Part shown: positions 30,720 to 41,649 of the stretch, piece by piece | Numbering within the stretch: the first letter of the stretch is position 1 | Layout: every line of letters begins with the position of its first letter | Source: Esteya vermicola | Lineage: Eukaryota; Ascomycota; Sordariomycetes; Ophiostomatales; Ophiostomataceae | NCBI GenBank assembly: GCA_002778215.1 | Contig: PCDM01000007.1 | Location: 1,984,001-2,048,000, forward strand | Direction of reading: 5' to 3' | Length of the DNA: 64,000 nt | Notes under the pieces: model-generated | The model's input: the letters and a program-made list of their open reading frames with translations, nothing else | Database searches by the model: none | What the model was told of the DNA's origin: nothing | Made by a program: the position numbers and the translations under genes

Positions 30720-32146
30720 TCACTTGGCAGCCGGCTTCGGCGGAAAGAGGTGGACGAGCGAGCTGTCGGGCGGCTTGGCCACGGCGTCGCGGTTGTCCGT
30801 GTACCACTTGGACCGCTCATACTGCAGGGGCACGTGGATGTCGACGCCGAGCTTGTGGCCCGACCAGAGGACGTACTCGGGCTCGCGCAGGAACTGGCGG
30901 CCGACAAAGGCCAGGTCGGCCCCGACCGCGTCGCTGCTGGACCCGGCCGGCGCGACGGCATCGCGGGCGAGCTCGGGCGTCATGACAAAGCCGACGGTGC
31001 CAATGAGCAGCTTGTTTTCCGTCTTGTCGGCCGCCAGGGCCTCGCGGACACGCGCGGCAAAGTCCGTCTGGTAGGCGACGCGCAGCTCAATCTTTTGCTG
31101 CGGGCTGTTGCCGCCCGAGCTGACGTCGAGCAGGTCGACGCCGGCCGCCGGCAGCAGCTTGGCGAGGCGCACCGTGTCGGCGAGCGTCCAGGACTGCTCG
31201 GCCGGCAGGACCTTTTCCAGCCAGTCGGTCGTGGACACGCGCACAAAGAGGGGCAGCGTGTCAGGCACGTTGGCGCGCACGGCCGCGATCACCTCAAAGA
31301 GGATCCGCGTGCGGTTCTCGAAGCTGCCGCCATACTTGTCCGTGCGTTTCTAATCTGGTCAGAGACAGTGATGTCGGGGGAGAAGGACAGAGGAGAGAGA
31401 CACACATTGGATACGGGGGAAAAGAACTCGTGGAGGAGATAGCCGTGGGCGGCGTGGATCTCAATGACGTCAATGCCCGCCTCGACGGCCCGGCGAGCCG
31501 CCGCGCCAAAGGCGGCAACGAGCTCCTGGATCTCGTCGAGCGAGGCCTCGTGCGGCGCCACAAAGTCGTCGTCGTACGAGACGGCCGACGGCCCGGCAAT
31601 GTTGTCGGGCCAGCCGCCGCCCTCGGCCCGGACCGAGTAGGCCTTGCCCGGGACGGAGCCGGTGGCACTGATGCCGCGCGTAAAGGGCGAAAAGGTGCTG
31701 GCCTTGCGGCCGGCGTGCGCCAGCTGGGAGCCGATGAGGTGGCCCTGGGAGTGCACAAAGTCGGCCACGCGGCGGATGGGGGCCACCTGGCTGTCCTTCC
31801 AGAGGCCGACGTCCTCGGGCGAGATGCGGCCGTTGGGCAGCACCGAGGTGGCCTCGGTGAAGACGAGGCCGGCGCCGCGGAGGGCAAACTGGCCGAGATG
31901 GACGACGTGGAAGTCGGTCATGTGACCGTCGTCGGCCGAGTACATGCACATGGGCGAGACGGTGAAGCGGTTGGACAGGGTGACGCCGCGGATGGTCAGC
32001 GGCGTGAAGAGGGTGGGCAGGCCGGGGGCCGAGGGGTTCTTGGCGGCACCGGCGGGGTGCTGGCGGGGGGTGTAAAAGGGCACATTGGGAGCCGGTTCCG
32101 TGTAGGTGGTGGCACCGTGGGGAGTTGTGTAGGGAGTAGGAGACAT
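30720..32146 (-). CDS. NADH:flavin oxidoreductase, YqjM-type old yellow enzyme
   Basis: FMN-dependent ene-reductase that reduces activated C=C bonds with NAD(P)H. Exons 32146-31406 and 31349-30720 give 456 residues. A TIM-barrel starts after about 45 Pro-rich residues. Cys67 in RFTVSPMCMYSADDG is the redox-tuning cysteine of the YqjM/thermophilic-like class and is absent from classical yeast OYE. AHAGRKAS carries the substrate-binding His. IEIHAAHGYLLHEFFSPVSN joins KRTDKYGGSFENRTR across the intron, the classic OYE signature. GTVGFVMTPELA and DLAFVGRQFLREP form the FMN phosphate site. The physiological substrate is unknown. A TATA box lies about 115 bp upstream, and the leader is pyrimidine-rich in gene sense. 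Confidence 0.94.
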
Positions 32147-32724
32147 GGTGGGGGGAGAGTGGTGAGAAGTGATGAATGATGAATACTGAGAGTGAGTGAA
32201 GAATAGAGTGAGGAGGAGAGAGGGTCAAGAATGAGGAAAGTGAGGGAAGAGGACAGGATTTATAAGAGACAGACTTATCGACAGCTATGGCGCCATTGAT
32301 TTCTAAGCTATGGTATATTTGGAAGCGGCAGGATATCGTTACCTATCGGTTACATAAGCCAGGTATCGCGCTGGTGGCTGTCTCATACGTTTGCTACTGC
32401 GTCCAGATCGATATAAATACCGACAGACGGTGATTTGCTCGCCTGCGAGACGGGCATGCGCCTGCATCGGCCGACTCGAAGGGCGCGAGAACCGAGGACC
32501 GACTCTCCAGTGAGAGAGCAGTGATGACATCCTGTCCCATGGTTGCACTCCTCCGTACGTACTCGTACTCGTACTATATGGTTGCACTGTGTGTGCCCCA
32601 CTTCTCCGACACTAGTGAATAACTCTGTTTATTCACGAATACTCCATTGTTACACAAAGCTCATAAATTCCTACTCTTCAACAAGGCAGCAAGGCAGCAA
32701 CTTGAGCACCACAAGCCACTCGTC
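32147..32724. promoter_or_regulatory. Divergent promoter, OYE / F-box-ankyrin gene
   Basis: Purine-rich on + at 32150-32250 (OYE leader), TATA box at 32258-32266, and a CGTACGTACTCGTACTCGTAC word at 32555-32575. No gene. Confidence 0.5.
32258..32266 (-). promoter_or_regulatory. TATA box of the OYE gene
   Basis: CTTATAAAT on the minus strand, about 115 bp upstream of the 32146 ATG and just upstream of a pyrimidine-rich leader. Confidence 0.6.
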
Positions 32725-34377
32725 ATGGACAAGCTGCCGACCGAGCTGGTCTGCATGATCTGTGCCCACCTGCCCTGCAGCGACCTCTCCCGGCTCTGTC
32801 TCACCACTCACAAATACCAGCGGATGCTCGAGGGCCTCCTGTACCGCCAGTATGCCTTGCCCAAGACTCCGTTGGTCAATAACATGACGAAACCAGAACG
32901 GTCAAAGCTGAACTCGGCCGTGTGGTATGCCGTGGGCGTGACCCATCTCGGCAAGCCCGAGACGCAGGCTGAGGCTCTGGTCACCCTCGAAAAGGTCGCC
33001 CGATACTGCGACGTGACCCCCAGCCTGCTTGACCGCTGCTGCCGGCTGCGTTCTATTCAGAAGACCATGGGAGTCGATACCTTGGAAAGGGCCATTGCCT
33101 TTATGAAACTAGACAATATAATCCTGACATACTATTCTTCTCCCAACCCCCTTCACGTCGCCGCCGCCCGAGGATGGGACGACATCGTGGCCTGGCTGCT
33201 GGCGCACGGAGCCAACGTCAACCTGACCATGATGGGTGCAGCTGTTTCGGCCGTCTCCCTGGCCGTGGTGGCCGGCCACGCGTCCACGGTACGCTTGCTG
33301 CTCGCCAACGACGCCGACCCTGTTCTGCCCGTCGAGGACACCAACACCAGAAGCGACACAGACGACAGCGACCCAGACGACAGCAACCATGACGACGATG
33401 ACTTTGACGACTCTGACAACGACGACGGCGCTGGCCATGGCCATGCCGAAATCAACAACATCGATATCTACGCGCCTCGAACCGTCTTCCACCTCGTCTG
33501 CTCGTATGGGCTCGCCGAGCTGGCCAGCCTGCTGTCCAGCCCGTACATGAACGTCGACCCGAGCCTGCTGTTCGACTTTTACTGCTCCTGCTGCAAACCA
33601 GACACTCTCGAGATCATGCAGGAGCTGGTGGGGCTGGGCGCAGAGGTCTCGGACATGCAGCTTTTGGCTCTGATAGGAGCGGGCCGTCTGGCCTTGGCAG
33701 GCGCGGTGCTCGCCCTCCCTGCTTACTACGAGCATCTGACCAAGGACCGAGCAAACAGGCTCTTGCGGCAAGTGCTCGTGTATTACTCGCACAACCCAGA
33801 GGAGATTGACTCTTTCAAGCACGTGCTGCCGCTGCTGCAGGGCCGAGGTGCTGACCCGAGTCTGTTCAGACGCCTCTGGCGGGACATGAACGGCGTCAGC
33901 TCCTATGGCGTACTGCAAATTTTGCCGCTGTTGCTGGAGGCGGGAATGAATGTCGGCGCCTCGCCTACCAAGGGGAAAGAGAGCAATCAGGACTCGTCAT
34001 CCGTTCCAGACAACAATCTAGACGGCAATCTAGACGACGATCTAGACGATTTTTTGAGCCACACCAGCACCTTCAAGGGAGATCAATACGAGGATGAAAA
34101 CGATGCAAAGCTTGCCATTGTCAGGTTGCTGCTGCAACATGGCGCCCTCATCGGGCCAGTCACGCGCAGAGATGCCCTCGACTCGTATCCCGCCAAGCCC
34201 CCCCCCGGCACCGGACAAGGACGGTGGGCCTATGAGCTGTGCCGTGTCCTGCTGGACCACTGTCTCCGGATACCGAAGGACCAACGAGGAGAGGATGTTG
34301 TTGCTTTTTTGAGCGGCTATGTAGACGTCAAGACCCGCCATGGAGAGTCTTTGGATATCACAGAGTTGATTACGTAA
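32725..34377 (+). CDS. F-box / ankyrin-repeat protein
   Basis: Single exon, 550 residues from MDKLPTELVCMICAHLPCSD; the frame is open upstream but the preceding codons lack an ATG. The N-terminal F-box-like motif (2-45) should bind Skp1. Ankyrin repeats occupy about 130-220: NPLHVAAARGWDDIVAWLLA-HGANVNL, then VSLAVVAGHASTVRLLLAND. They are interrupted by an acidic Asp-rich insert (about 212-240), and weaker repeats follow (TVFHLVCSYGLAELASLL; LLALIGAGRLALAGAVLAL; AIVRLLLQHGALIGP). This is the usual fungal F-box/ANK layout for substrate-selecting SCF subunits of unknown target. A second acidic patch at about 435-450 includes a DGNLDDDLDDFL repeat. Confidence 0.85.
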   Translation: MDKLPTELVCMICAHLPCSDLSRLCLTTHKYQRMLEGLLYRQYALPKTPLVNNMTKPERSKLNSAVWYAVGVTHLGKPETQAEALVTLEKVARYCDVTPSLLDRCCRLRSIQKTMGVDTLERAIAFMKLDNIILTYYSSPNPLHVAAARGWDDIVAWLLAHGANVNLTMMGAAVSAVSLAVVAGHASTVRLLLANDADPVLPVEDTNTRSDTDDSDPDDSNHDDDDFDDSDNDDGAGHGHAEINNIDIYAPRTVFHLVCSYGLAELASLLSSPYMNVDPSLLFDFYCSCCKPDTLEIMQELVGLGAEVSDMQLLALIGAGRLALAGAVLALPAYYEHLTKDRANRLLRQVLVYYSHNPEEIDSFKHVLPLLQGRGADPSLFRRLWRDMNGVSSYGVLQILPLLLEAGMNVGASPTKGKESNQDSSSVPDNNLDGNLDDDLDDFLSHTSTFKGDQYEDENDAKLAIVRLLLQHGALIGPVTRRDALDSYPAKPPPGTGQGRWAYELCRVLLDHCLRIPKDQRGEDVVAFLSGYVDVKTRHGESLDITELIT

Positions 34378-35488
34378 TATAGCATGAGTACTGCATGTAC
34401 TTTACTCGATAGTACGGCTCTGTCGTACAGTAGTCGGCATGGTTGATCTTGCAAATTTTCTACGAGCTTTTCCAGTTGTACTCTTTCTCTATAATGACGA
34501 AGCAATAGAAAGCCGCACGCTTCGTTTCAGCCTAGAGCGGCTTGTCGGGTCGTGGGCTAAGAGTCTTTGTTGCTGCCGCCATGTTAGCTGCAGTCAGCTG
34601 AGGGCCAGAGTGGCTGCCAAGACGGAAGGACCCCTCGTGGTAAGCAGCCACAGATGGAGGAAGGGACAGGAATCTTGCGACCCAGTCTGTCATGCCCGAC
34701 AATGGCATCCCAGGTTTCTGGGATCGTGTTCCTGGGTTCCTGTATGAGCAGCACGCAACAGGACCACGTGGACGGGCGGGCAGTGCGTCTGACTGGTGGC
34801 ATTTACAGAGTGCAGAGTATACGAACCAATGCTGTCCGTGTCATTGTCCTTGTCGCAGCCGTGCCAGACAAGCTGGGTAAACGATAGCCGGCTGAGATGA
34901 GCAGGGTGGATCTCCCAGTCTCATACGATTACGAATAGGTGATGTCTTTTCTGGATGGGATCCCCCACGTAACGAGTCCTCCTCTGTTGTCCCTTGCTGA
35001 CCTGGCACTCTTCCTCCCCTATAACGAGTGCTGACAACGCGTAGAAGTTGGGGTAATGCTACTGCCGTTCGTGCGGGGTAAGCAGGGATTTCCCCCTTCA
35101 GTGGAGATTTCCTGGACGTTAGTGGTTCAGTGGGGGTTGGCGCTGTCTCTACGCGGGGGAAGCAAGTGCGGAGCAGGGCAAGTAGAGAGAGAAAAGCCGT
35201 GAGCCAGTTGGCACGGTCCAGCCGAGCCATACAAAAGCATCCAATGCCATTGGTGAGAAGGGGAGAGCAGAGCGGAGACGGCCTTGTTTGCGTGCCGCCC
35301 CATCTTGCGGACGCAAGCTTCCTGGGGTGGCCCGTCCGGGGATACTTATAGTCTGCTCTCTTCTCCTGTCCCTTCTCCTGTCCCCTTTTCTCCAGCCCTG
35401 TTGTCCTGTTGTCTTCTTGTCCTCTTGACGTGCAGTCTCTTGTCTCTCCTCTTGACCTCCTGCCTCTTGCCCTTCCTTCTTGCCCACC
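34378..35488. promoter_or_regulatory. Spacer and promoter of the MFS permease
   Basis: 1.1 kb without a supported gene. It has a CCACGTGG palindrome near 34764-34771, one CGATAG (HGATAR) near 34884, and T/C-rich repeats (CTTCTCCTGTCC) at 35355-35480 as the leader. Minus-strand frames here are antisense to the permease. Confidence 0.5.
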
Positions 35489-37256
35489 ATGGCGACCGAC
35501 GACATGGATATCAAAGAGATGCAGCATCTCGACCAGATCGAGATCTCCAAGCCCATCACTGGCGAGGCCGAGATGGATGCCATGTACCGCGAGGCCCTGG
35601 AGCGATATCCCAACGAAGACTCGATCGACAGCGAGCTCGAGCGCAAGATTGTCCGCAAGCTGGACATGCGTATCCTGCCCGTCCTCGGCATCTGCTACTT
35701 TTTCTACGTGCGTCATCTCTTATCTCCTCTCTTTTTCCTTATCTCTTCTCTCTTCTTCTTCTCACAAACAGTATGTCGACAAGACGACGCTCTCGTACGC
35801 CGCCATCTTTGGCATCAAGGACGACCTCGACCTCAAGGGCACCCGCTACTCGTGGCTGTCGAGCGTCTTCTACTTTGGCTGGCTCGTCTGGGCCATCCCC
35901 TCCAACCTGCTCATGCAGCGCTCGCGGCCGCACTGGTACCTCTCCTTCAACATTGTCATGTGGGGTGTCTTCCTCATGTGCCAGGCTGCTTCCAAGAACT
36001 TTTCCGCCATGGTGGCTCTGCGCGTCATGTCCGGCGCCTTTGAGTCCATTGCCGACCCGGCCTTTATGCTCTTCACCACCATGTTTTATACGCAGGCTGA
36101 GCAGCCGTCGCGCATCTCGGCTTGGTATGCCTGGAACGGTCTCGGCGTGGCCGGTGGCGGTCTCATCGGTAAGTCTTTCTTTTCTTTTTTCCTCGCTTCA
36201 CTCGCTCTTCTTTCCTCGCTTCGCTCGCTCCTCTTCGCTCCCCCACTCACTCACACACTCCAGGCTACGGCATCGGCCAGATCAAGGGCTCCCTCGCCTC
36301 CTGGCGCTACGAGTTCATCATCGTCGGCGCCGTCTGTGCCGCCTGGGGCCTCGCCCTGCTCGTCCTGCTGCCCAACTCGCCCACGACCTTCCGCGGATTC
36401 AGCCACGAAGAGCGCCTCGTCATGATCGCCCGCATGCGCCGCAACCAGACGCGCTTCGAGCAGCGCGGCATCAACTGGAAGCACGTGCGCGAGGCCTTTC
36501 TCGACTACAAGACCTTTCTCTTCTTCTTCTTTGGCTTTGTCGCCAACATCCCCAACGGCGGCATCTCCAACTTTTCCACCCTCGTCATCCAGGGCCTCGG
36601 CTTCAACACGCTGCACACGGCCCTCCTCGGCATTCCCCAGGGCATCATTGTCGTCATCTGGATCCTGCTCGGCGCCGTCGCCAACAAGCACATGCCGCCC
36701 AACAGCCGCACGCTCGTCTGTGCCGGCTTTATGCTGCCCAGCATTGCCGGCGGTCTCGGCTTTCTCCTGGCCCCCGACAATGCCTATGTCGGCCGTCTCA
36801 TCTGCTTGTGAGTGTCTCCTCTGTCTGCTGTCTCCTCTGTCCGCTGCCGGCTGCCTTCTTCTTACTGACCCCCACAGCTACCTCACGGGCGCCTACCAGG
36901 CGTCGTTTGTCATTTGCCTGTCGCTCGTGACGAGCAACACGGGCGGCCAGTCGAAAAAGATGATTGTGTCGGGCGCCATCTTTGCGGGCGCCTGCGTCGG
37001 CAACATTGCCGGCCCCTTTTTCTACAAGACGGAGCAGGCGCCGAGCTACCAGCTCGGCATCGGCTCGCTGCTCATGGCCAACGGCATCGAGCTGGGCATG
37101 CTGATTCTCTTTCGCTTTGTCTTTATCTGGGAGAACCGGAAGAAGGAGAAGCAGCGACAGGCGCTGCGAGATGAGGGCATTGTCATTGACTCGAACGCGA
37201 CGGCCTTTCAGGATCTGTCCGACAAGGAGAACGCCAACTTTGTGTATGTGTACTGA
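35489..37256 (+). CDS. MFS permease of the Dal5 / anion:cation symporter family
   Basis: Twelve-helix plasma-membrane permease, 512 residues from exons 35489-35707, 35772-36168, 36264-36807 and 36878-37256. The N terminus is cytosolic (about 60 residues) and ends in ELERKIVRKLDMRILPVLGI, the usual entry to TM1 in Dal5-type carriers. YVDKTTLSYAAIFGIKDDL matches the family loop after TM1. RVMSGAFESIADPAFMLFTT and FYTQAEQPSRISAWYAWNG are typical of allantoate, nicotinate and pantothenate transporters. The C terminus is short and charged. The substrate is an organic anion or vitamin; which one cannot be decided. The three introns lie in phases 0, 1 and 2, and all restore family-consistent sequence. 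Confidence 0.93.
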
Positions 37257-38626
37257 GACGTCTCTCTTTTTTGGTTTTGTGGTATTTTGGTATTTTGGTA
37301 TTGGAACGTATTACACGAAGAAATGAAACGATGCATGACTCCGAAGGTGACTATGACAAAAAAAGTACGTGACATGTAGTACTACGTATACTATATACGA
37401 ATCACCCCGACCAGACGCTCAGGGGTAGCCGGTCCGACTCTGACGAAATGCAGTGTAGGATTCGATTCTGGGCATGAGAGAATCCCATCTCCCCCTCCTT
37501 GTCTCATCTCTGGTTTTCATCTCTGCGAGTAAGCTTAAAGCGGTCTTGGCAGGACCAAGAGACCTTTTACGTCTTCTCCTACATACGAGTAAGTACCACA
37601 AGACGGAGAAAATGGTTCGAAAGGACCCTCGTGGCTCTCTTCTCTTGGTCTCTTGGGTTTTTCTTTTCTTGGTTCTGGAAAGGGTCCAACCGGACCGCAT
37701 GATCGGAAGCTGTCACTGGCCGCCATCAGATTAGCACGTTATGCAAGTCCAGTGGCAATATTGCCCGCTATTGGTCCGCCGACAGCGAAGAGACCACTCA
37801 GTGTGCCCGCTAGGACCCCACTACTGCAGAGCCCCTCTGTCACCCCTGTTCAGCGCCGCTAGCAGTAGTAGACCTATGAGACCTATTAGACCTATTAGGT
37901 CTACCTAGTATTAGGCTTTACCGTCCCAGCCGTCTGCACGAGTCGGGATGAAGGTCCTCCTCTGGTCCTCCCCTCTGGAAACCCCAAACAAGGCGGTCTG
38001 TTCTCACCAGGGCGTCCTCGAAACGAAACGCGTGCCTAGTCCAATACGATCAAGGTCAGACAAGCGAGGGGGTCCATGCCAAGCCTGTGGACCCGGCAGA
38101 GCGTCGTACTGGCGGACAAGAAAAAAAAAGTACTTTTTTGAATCGATTCCACTCGTCTTTTCCAGTTGTCCTGGAGGTCCTGGGATTGGCTGACGGAGCT
38201 CTCGTTACATAGTAGATCTGGCTATAGCTACATGGTCGAGTTCGGCTTCGCAGCCGATTCGGGTGTCGCTTCTGGGGAGGCGAGGGAGGGGGGCGAAGGA
38301 GAACAGGAGGGCAGAGGGGGCGGCAGGAAGAGGAAGGCGAATGTTACGATGCCACCAGCTGCTACACAAGGCAATGGATACATTCATAATCATCTACCTG
38401 TACGGAGCATGGCTGACAGGAAGCCCCTTCATGGGCATGGCTGCATAAGATTCCACTTGTTGCCAAGTGGGTGCTTCATTTTATACTTCGAATATTGAAA
38501 TTTCCTCTCCTTATGCCTTTTGCGCTTGCTTTTATCTACAAAAGATATTTTATCTACAGTCCACCGTCCACTGTCCCCTGTCTAGAGTGTGTCTTTTTGC
38601 GACGACCGAGGTTGGTGCCTCTCATC
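37257..38626. other. Spacer with inverted and tandem short repeats
   Basis: 1.37 kb, no gene. GGTATTTT tandem near 37280-37302; a 10-bp inverted repeat CCAAGAGACC / GGTCTCTTGG at 37555-37564 and 37647-37656; an AGACCTATTA tandem and near-palindrome at 37870-37905. Confidence 0.5.
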
Positions 38627-40163
38627 ATGGACCAGTAAGTCTGAAAGAAAATCAAAAAAGAGAAGAGAAAAATCAAAGAGAAGGAAAAGAAAAAAAAGAA
38701 AATCAAAAAGAAAGCAACTAACCACTAGACCCATCCGCGTCCTCGTCGGCCCCCAGCGCAGAGAATTCGTCGTCAGCCAGCAGCTGCTCGCCGCCAGCAG
38801 CTCCTTCTTCCGCGACCGCCTCGGAGCTATCCCGAATGGCCTGACCAGCTCTCCGGCCGGCCCCGGCACCACCCCTGCTGCCGCCACCGCCGGCACCCCC
38901 CCGCCCATCGTCTGGCTCTCCCACGAGTCGGCAGGCATGTTTGAGCTCTACGTCCTCTGGCTCTACCGCAGCCAGTCCTTCCGCGCCGTCCTGGACGAGG
39001 CCCTGACCATTATGATGGCCGAGTGCCGTGACGAGATTATCTTGCTGCCGCCCACAGAAGCAAGAGAGACGAGAGAGGCGAGAGAAGCGAGAGAGGCGAG
39101 AGAGGCGAAAGAGGTCTATAGAAACAGCACAAAACAGACGGCCGCCCGGTCCTGCAGCGAGCTGCACTGGAACCTCGTGCGTGCCCACCTGTTTTGTGCC
39201 CGCGCCGACATTCCCGCCTTTCAAGACGTCGTCATGGACGCTCTCCAGGACCTCTACCTGCGTCTCGACTGGGAGGCCACGCCCGAGCTGCTGCGCTTCC
39301 TCTACGTCGATGAGAGCAGCAGCAGAGGTCGGGCCTACCACGAAGCCAACAACAACAGCCTCAACAGCAACATCAACAATATCAACACCTCCTCCTCCAC
39401 CACCACCACCTCCACCAACGAAACAGGCCTCCTCCTCCAAGGCCCGTTTGCCGCCTGTCGTCTGCGCAAATGGGCCGTGGCCCTGCTGGCCTGGACGCTG
39501 TCCAACAATGAGCCTCCGCCAGAGAGTGACGAGCCCGGCCCCGTGAAGCGGATCAGCATGAACGTTGTGGCTGGGGACTTTCTCGATCTCGACGATGACC
39601 AGGACGAGGACGAGGAGGAGGAAGACCGAGAAGACCGAGACGAAGACAACGAGGACGAAGACGACGCCAACATCCGAGCCCTCTACGCCCTCCTCGACGA
39701 GATAGCCGACCTGCGCGCCGACCACGACGCCCACATGGCCCGGCTCGAGTCGAGCCACACCGACGTCCGCATCAAGAACCCCCAGCTGCGCATCCCCAGC
39801 AACCAGCTGCGCCGGGAAGACCGCCACTTTGGTTTCCGCCAGTGCTCCTTCCACAGCCACCGCCGCGCCGTCGGCCAGGGCCGCTGTCCGCACACCGTGA
39901 GCAGCCATTCCCGGCACCGCCAGGACCCGCTCGACCGAAAAGACTCGACTCTCTCATCTCTCCCGTCTCTTCCGTTTCCGTACCCTCAGTATCCCATCAC
40001 GCCGTCGCCCTCCTTGTCCTCGTCCTCCGTCTCATCCTCGTCCCACTCGCTCACGTCTCCCAGCTCGACCTCGGAGCCGCGCCTCGTCGACCTGCCGGCT
40101 TGGTCACCCCTCTCTGTGACCACGCCAGGACTGGCCCCTCTGGGCATGGAGTCTACCATTTAG
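38627..40163 (+). CDS. BTB/POZ-domain protein with an 8-nt first coding exon
   Basis: 480 residues predicted from exon 38627-38634 (ATG GAC CA) and exon 38729-40163. Splicing yields MDQPIRVLVGPQRREFVVSQ, a good start for a fungal BTB domain (about 4-110): ...QLLAASSSFFRDRLGA..., then WLSHESAGMFELYVLWLYRS. A low-complexity stretch coded by GAGAGAGGC repeats (TREAREAREAREAKE) follows, then LVRAHLFCARADIPAFQDVV, the usual post-BTB helix region. Asn/Ser/Thr-rich and Asp/Glu-rich stretches fill 235-340. The tail is Ser/Pro-rich. BTB proteins often serve Cullin3 ligases or dimerise; the partner is unknown. Without the short exon there is no ATG for the conserved N terminus, so the microexon is inferred from frame and the strong GTAAGT..TAG borders. 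Confidence 0.75.
39062..39117 (+). repeat. GAGARGCGA tandem repeat in the BTB gene
   Basis: Nine-bp in-frame units (GAGAGAGGC/GAGAGAAGC) coding R-E-A repeats between the BTB core and the following helical region. Confidence 0.8.
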
Positions 40164-40351
40164 CTCTTCTCTTCTTCTCGTTCCTCTTTTTTCTTCTTCT
40201 CTTTCCTTTTTTTTTCTTCTTTCCTTCTCTTCTACGATTTACGTCTTACGGCCGACTTTCCTTTTTTATAGTTTTCTATTTCCTTTTCCCTAGATCTTTA
40301 GACTTGCCCCTGTATATACAACTCTTTGAATTCATACATACATACATATTT

Positions 40352-41649
40352 CTACTCGGATGGACACGAAACAACCGGCAGAGCAGCATCAGCGGCAATG
40401 CTCGTGTTCTGTCCGGCCGCCATGAAATGCTGTCGCAGAAGCTGGATGCGCGCGTTGGTCGCGTCCGAGTTGGCCGGGTTGCCATACTGCAGGGTGAGGC
40501 CGTCGTTGTGGTCGACAAACGCGCGGCAGTCGGGCACATTGTGGCCAAAGAGGCTCCAGAAGAGGTCGCCGGCGGCCACGGGGCTCGCCTCGAGCGTGCG
40601 AAAAAAGGCAGGCAGAGAGTCAGAGTCTGACGTGGCAGGAGCCTTCCAGGGGTACTCGCCGGCCAGAAAGGCGCGGTCAGCCGCGGCGGCCGTGGCCAGG
40701 TCGGCCTGCAGCTGGGCGACGCTGACGGGGTAAAAGTGGTTCGAGACGATGTCGATCTCGGGCACGCGGGCGAGGTGGGTGGCGTTGACGCCGTAGGTGC
40801 CGTCGACGACGAGCTTGGCGGGGGCGAGCGCGCGGAGGAGGCGTGCGGTCGACTGCACCCAGTCGGCGGGCACGTCCATGGCCCCCCAGACGGCGCCCGT
40901 CAGCTCGTTGCCGGTCTCGTAGGCAAAGATGGTCGGGTCGGCGGCGTAGGTGAGGTTCGTCAGCGGGTTGACGTGCGCGAGCAGGGTGCGGATGTAGTCG
41001 TGGAAGAGGGCGACGACGGTGGCGTTGGTGTAGAAGGCGGCGACGCGGGGGTTGCGGGCGTCACGGTCGCCGTGGCCGTCGAGGGCGATGCCGGCCCAGC
41101 GGAGAAAGTCAAACTTGCCGCCGTGGTAGTAGTCCTGCTGGTGAGATGACGTCATTGAGGGTGGTATATATATGTCATGACGTCATGACTCAACATGAAC
41201 CCAACACCTACATAGTTGTCTGTCAGCGGCACGAGCAGACGCAGGCCGTGGCGCCGCGCCTCGTAGACGGCCCAGTCCATGGCGGCAAAGGCGGCCTCGT
41301 TGGTCTGGCGGGCGCGGGGCCAGACGCTCAGCGGATTGCCCGTGCTGACGCCGAGCGTGTGGGCGCGGATGGCCGTGCCGCCCAGGGCCCGCACGACGGC
41401 CATGGCCTCGCTGACGCGCCCTCGCGTCGGGTAGCTGGCCCGCGTGGGCGCGTAAAAGGGCTCGCCGGTCGGCGGCGTGACGTTCTCGTCGAGGCCCAGC
41501 CAGTAGATGTTGGGGCCGACGGCCCGCCAGGGGCGGCCGCCGAGCAGCAGCTGGGAGCCATGGCGGACGACGGGCAGGTCGCGGACGTCGGAGGTGTTGA
41601 GCACGGCAGCGGCGGCCGTCAGACGGACAAGGGCGAGCAGGAGCTTCAT
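40352..41649 (-). CDS. Secreted GH5-like glycoside hydrolase (endo-mannanase-like)
   Basis: Predicted extracellular retaining glycosidase of clan GH-A. Exons 41649-41212 and 41137-40352 give about 407 residues; the acceptor could be 3 nt later (41134). The signal peptide is MKLLLALVRLTAAAAVLNTS. Early motifs are GGRPWRAVGPNIYWLGLDEN and AIRAHTLGVSTGNPLSVWPR. The splice joins LLVPLTDNY to the YYHGGKFDFLRWAG segment common in fungal mannanase-like GH5 proteins. The acid/base Glu is E224 in YETGNELTG, the nucleophile is E307 in FLAGEYPW, and VSNHFYP supplies the active-site His/Tyr. Several N-glycosylation sequons are present. Endo-beta-mannanase is the best guess; another beta-glycan specificity remains possible. 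Confidence 0.87.

Noticed and set aside
34841..35716. 291-codon antisense ORF at the MFS promoter and first exon
   Set aside because: No ATG-supported conserved sequence; the + strand exon has clear Dal5-family motifs.
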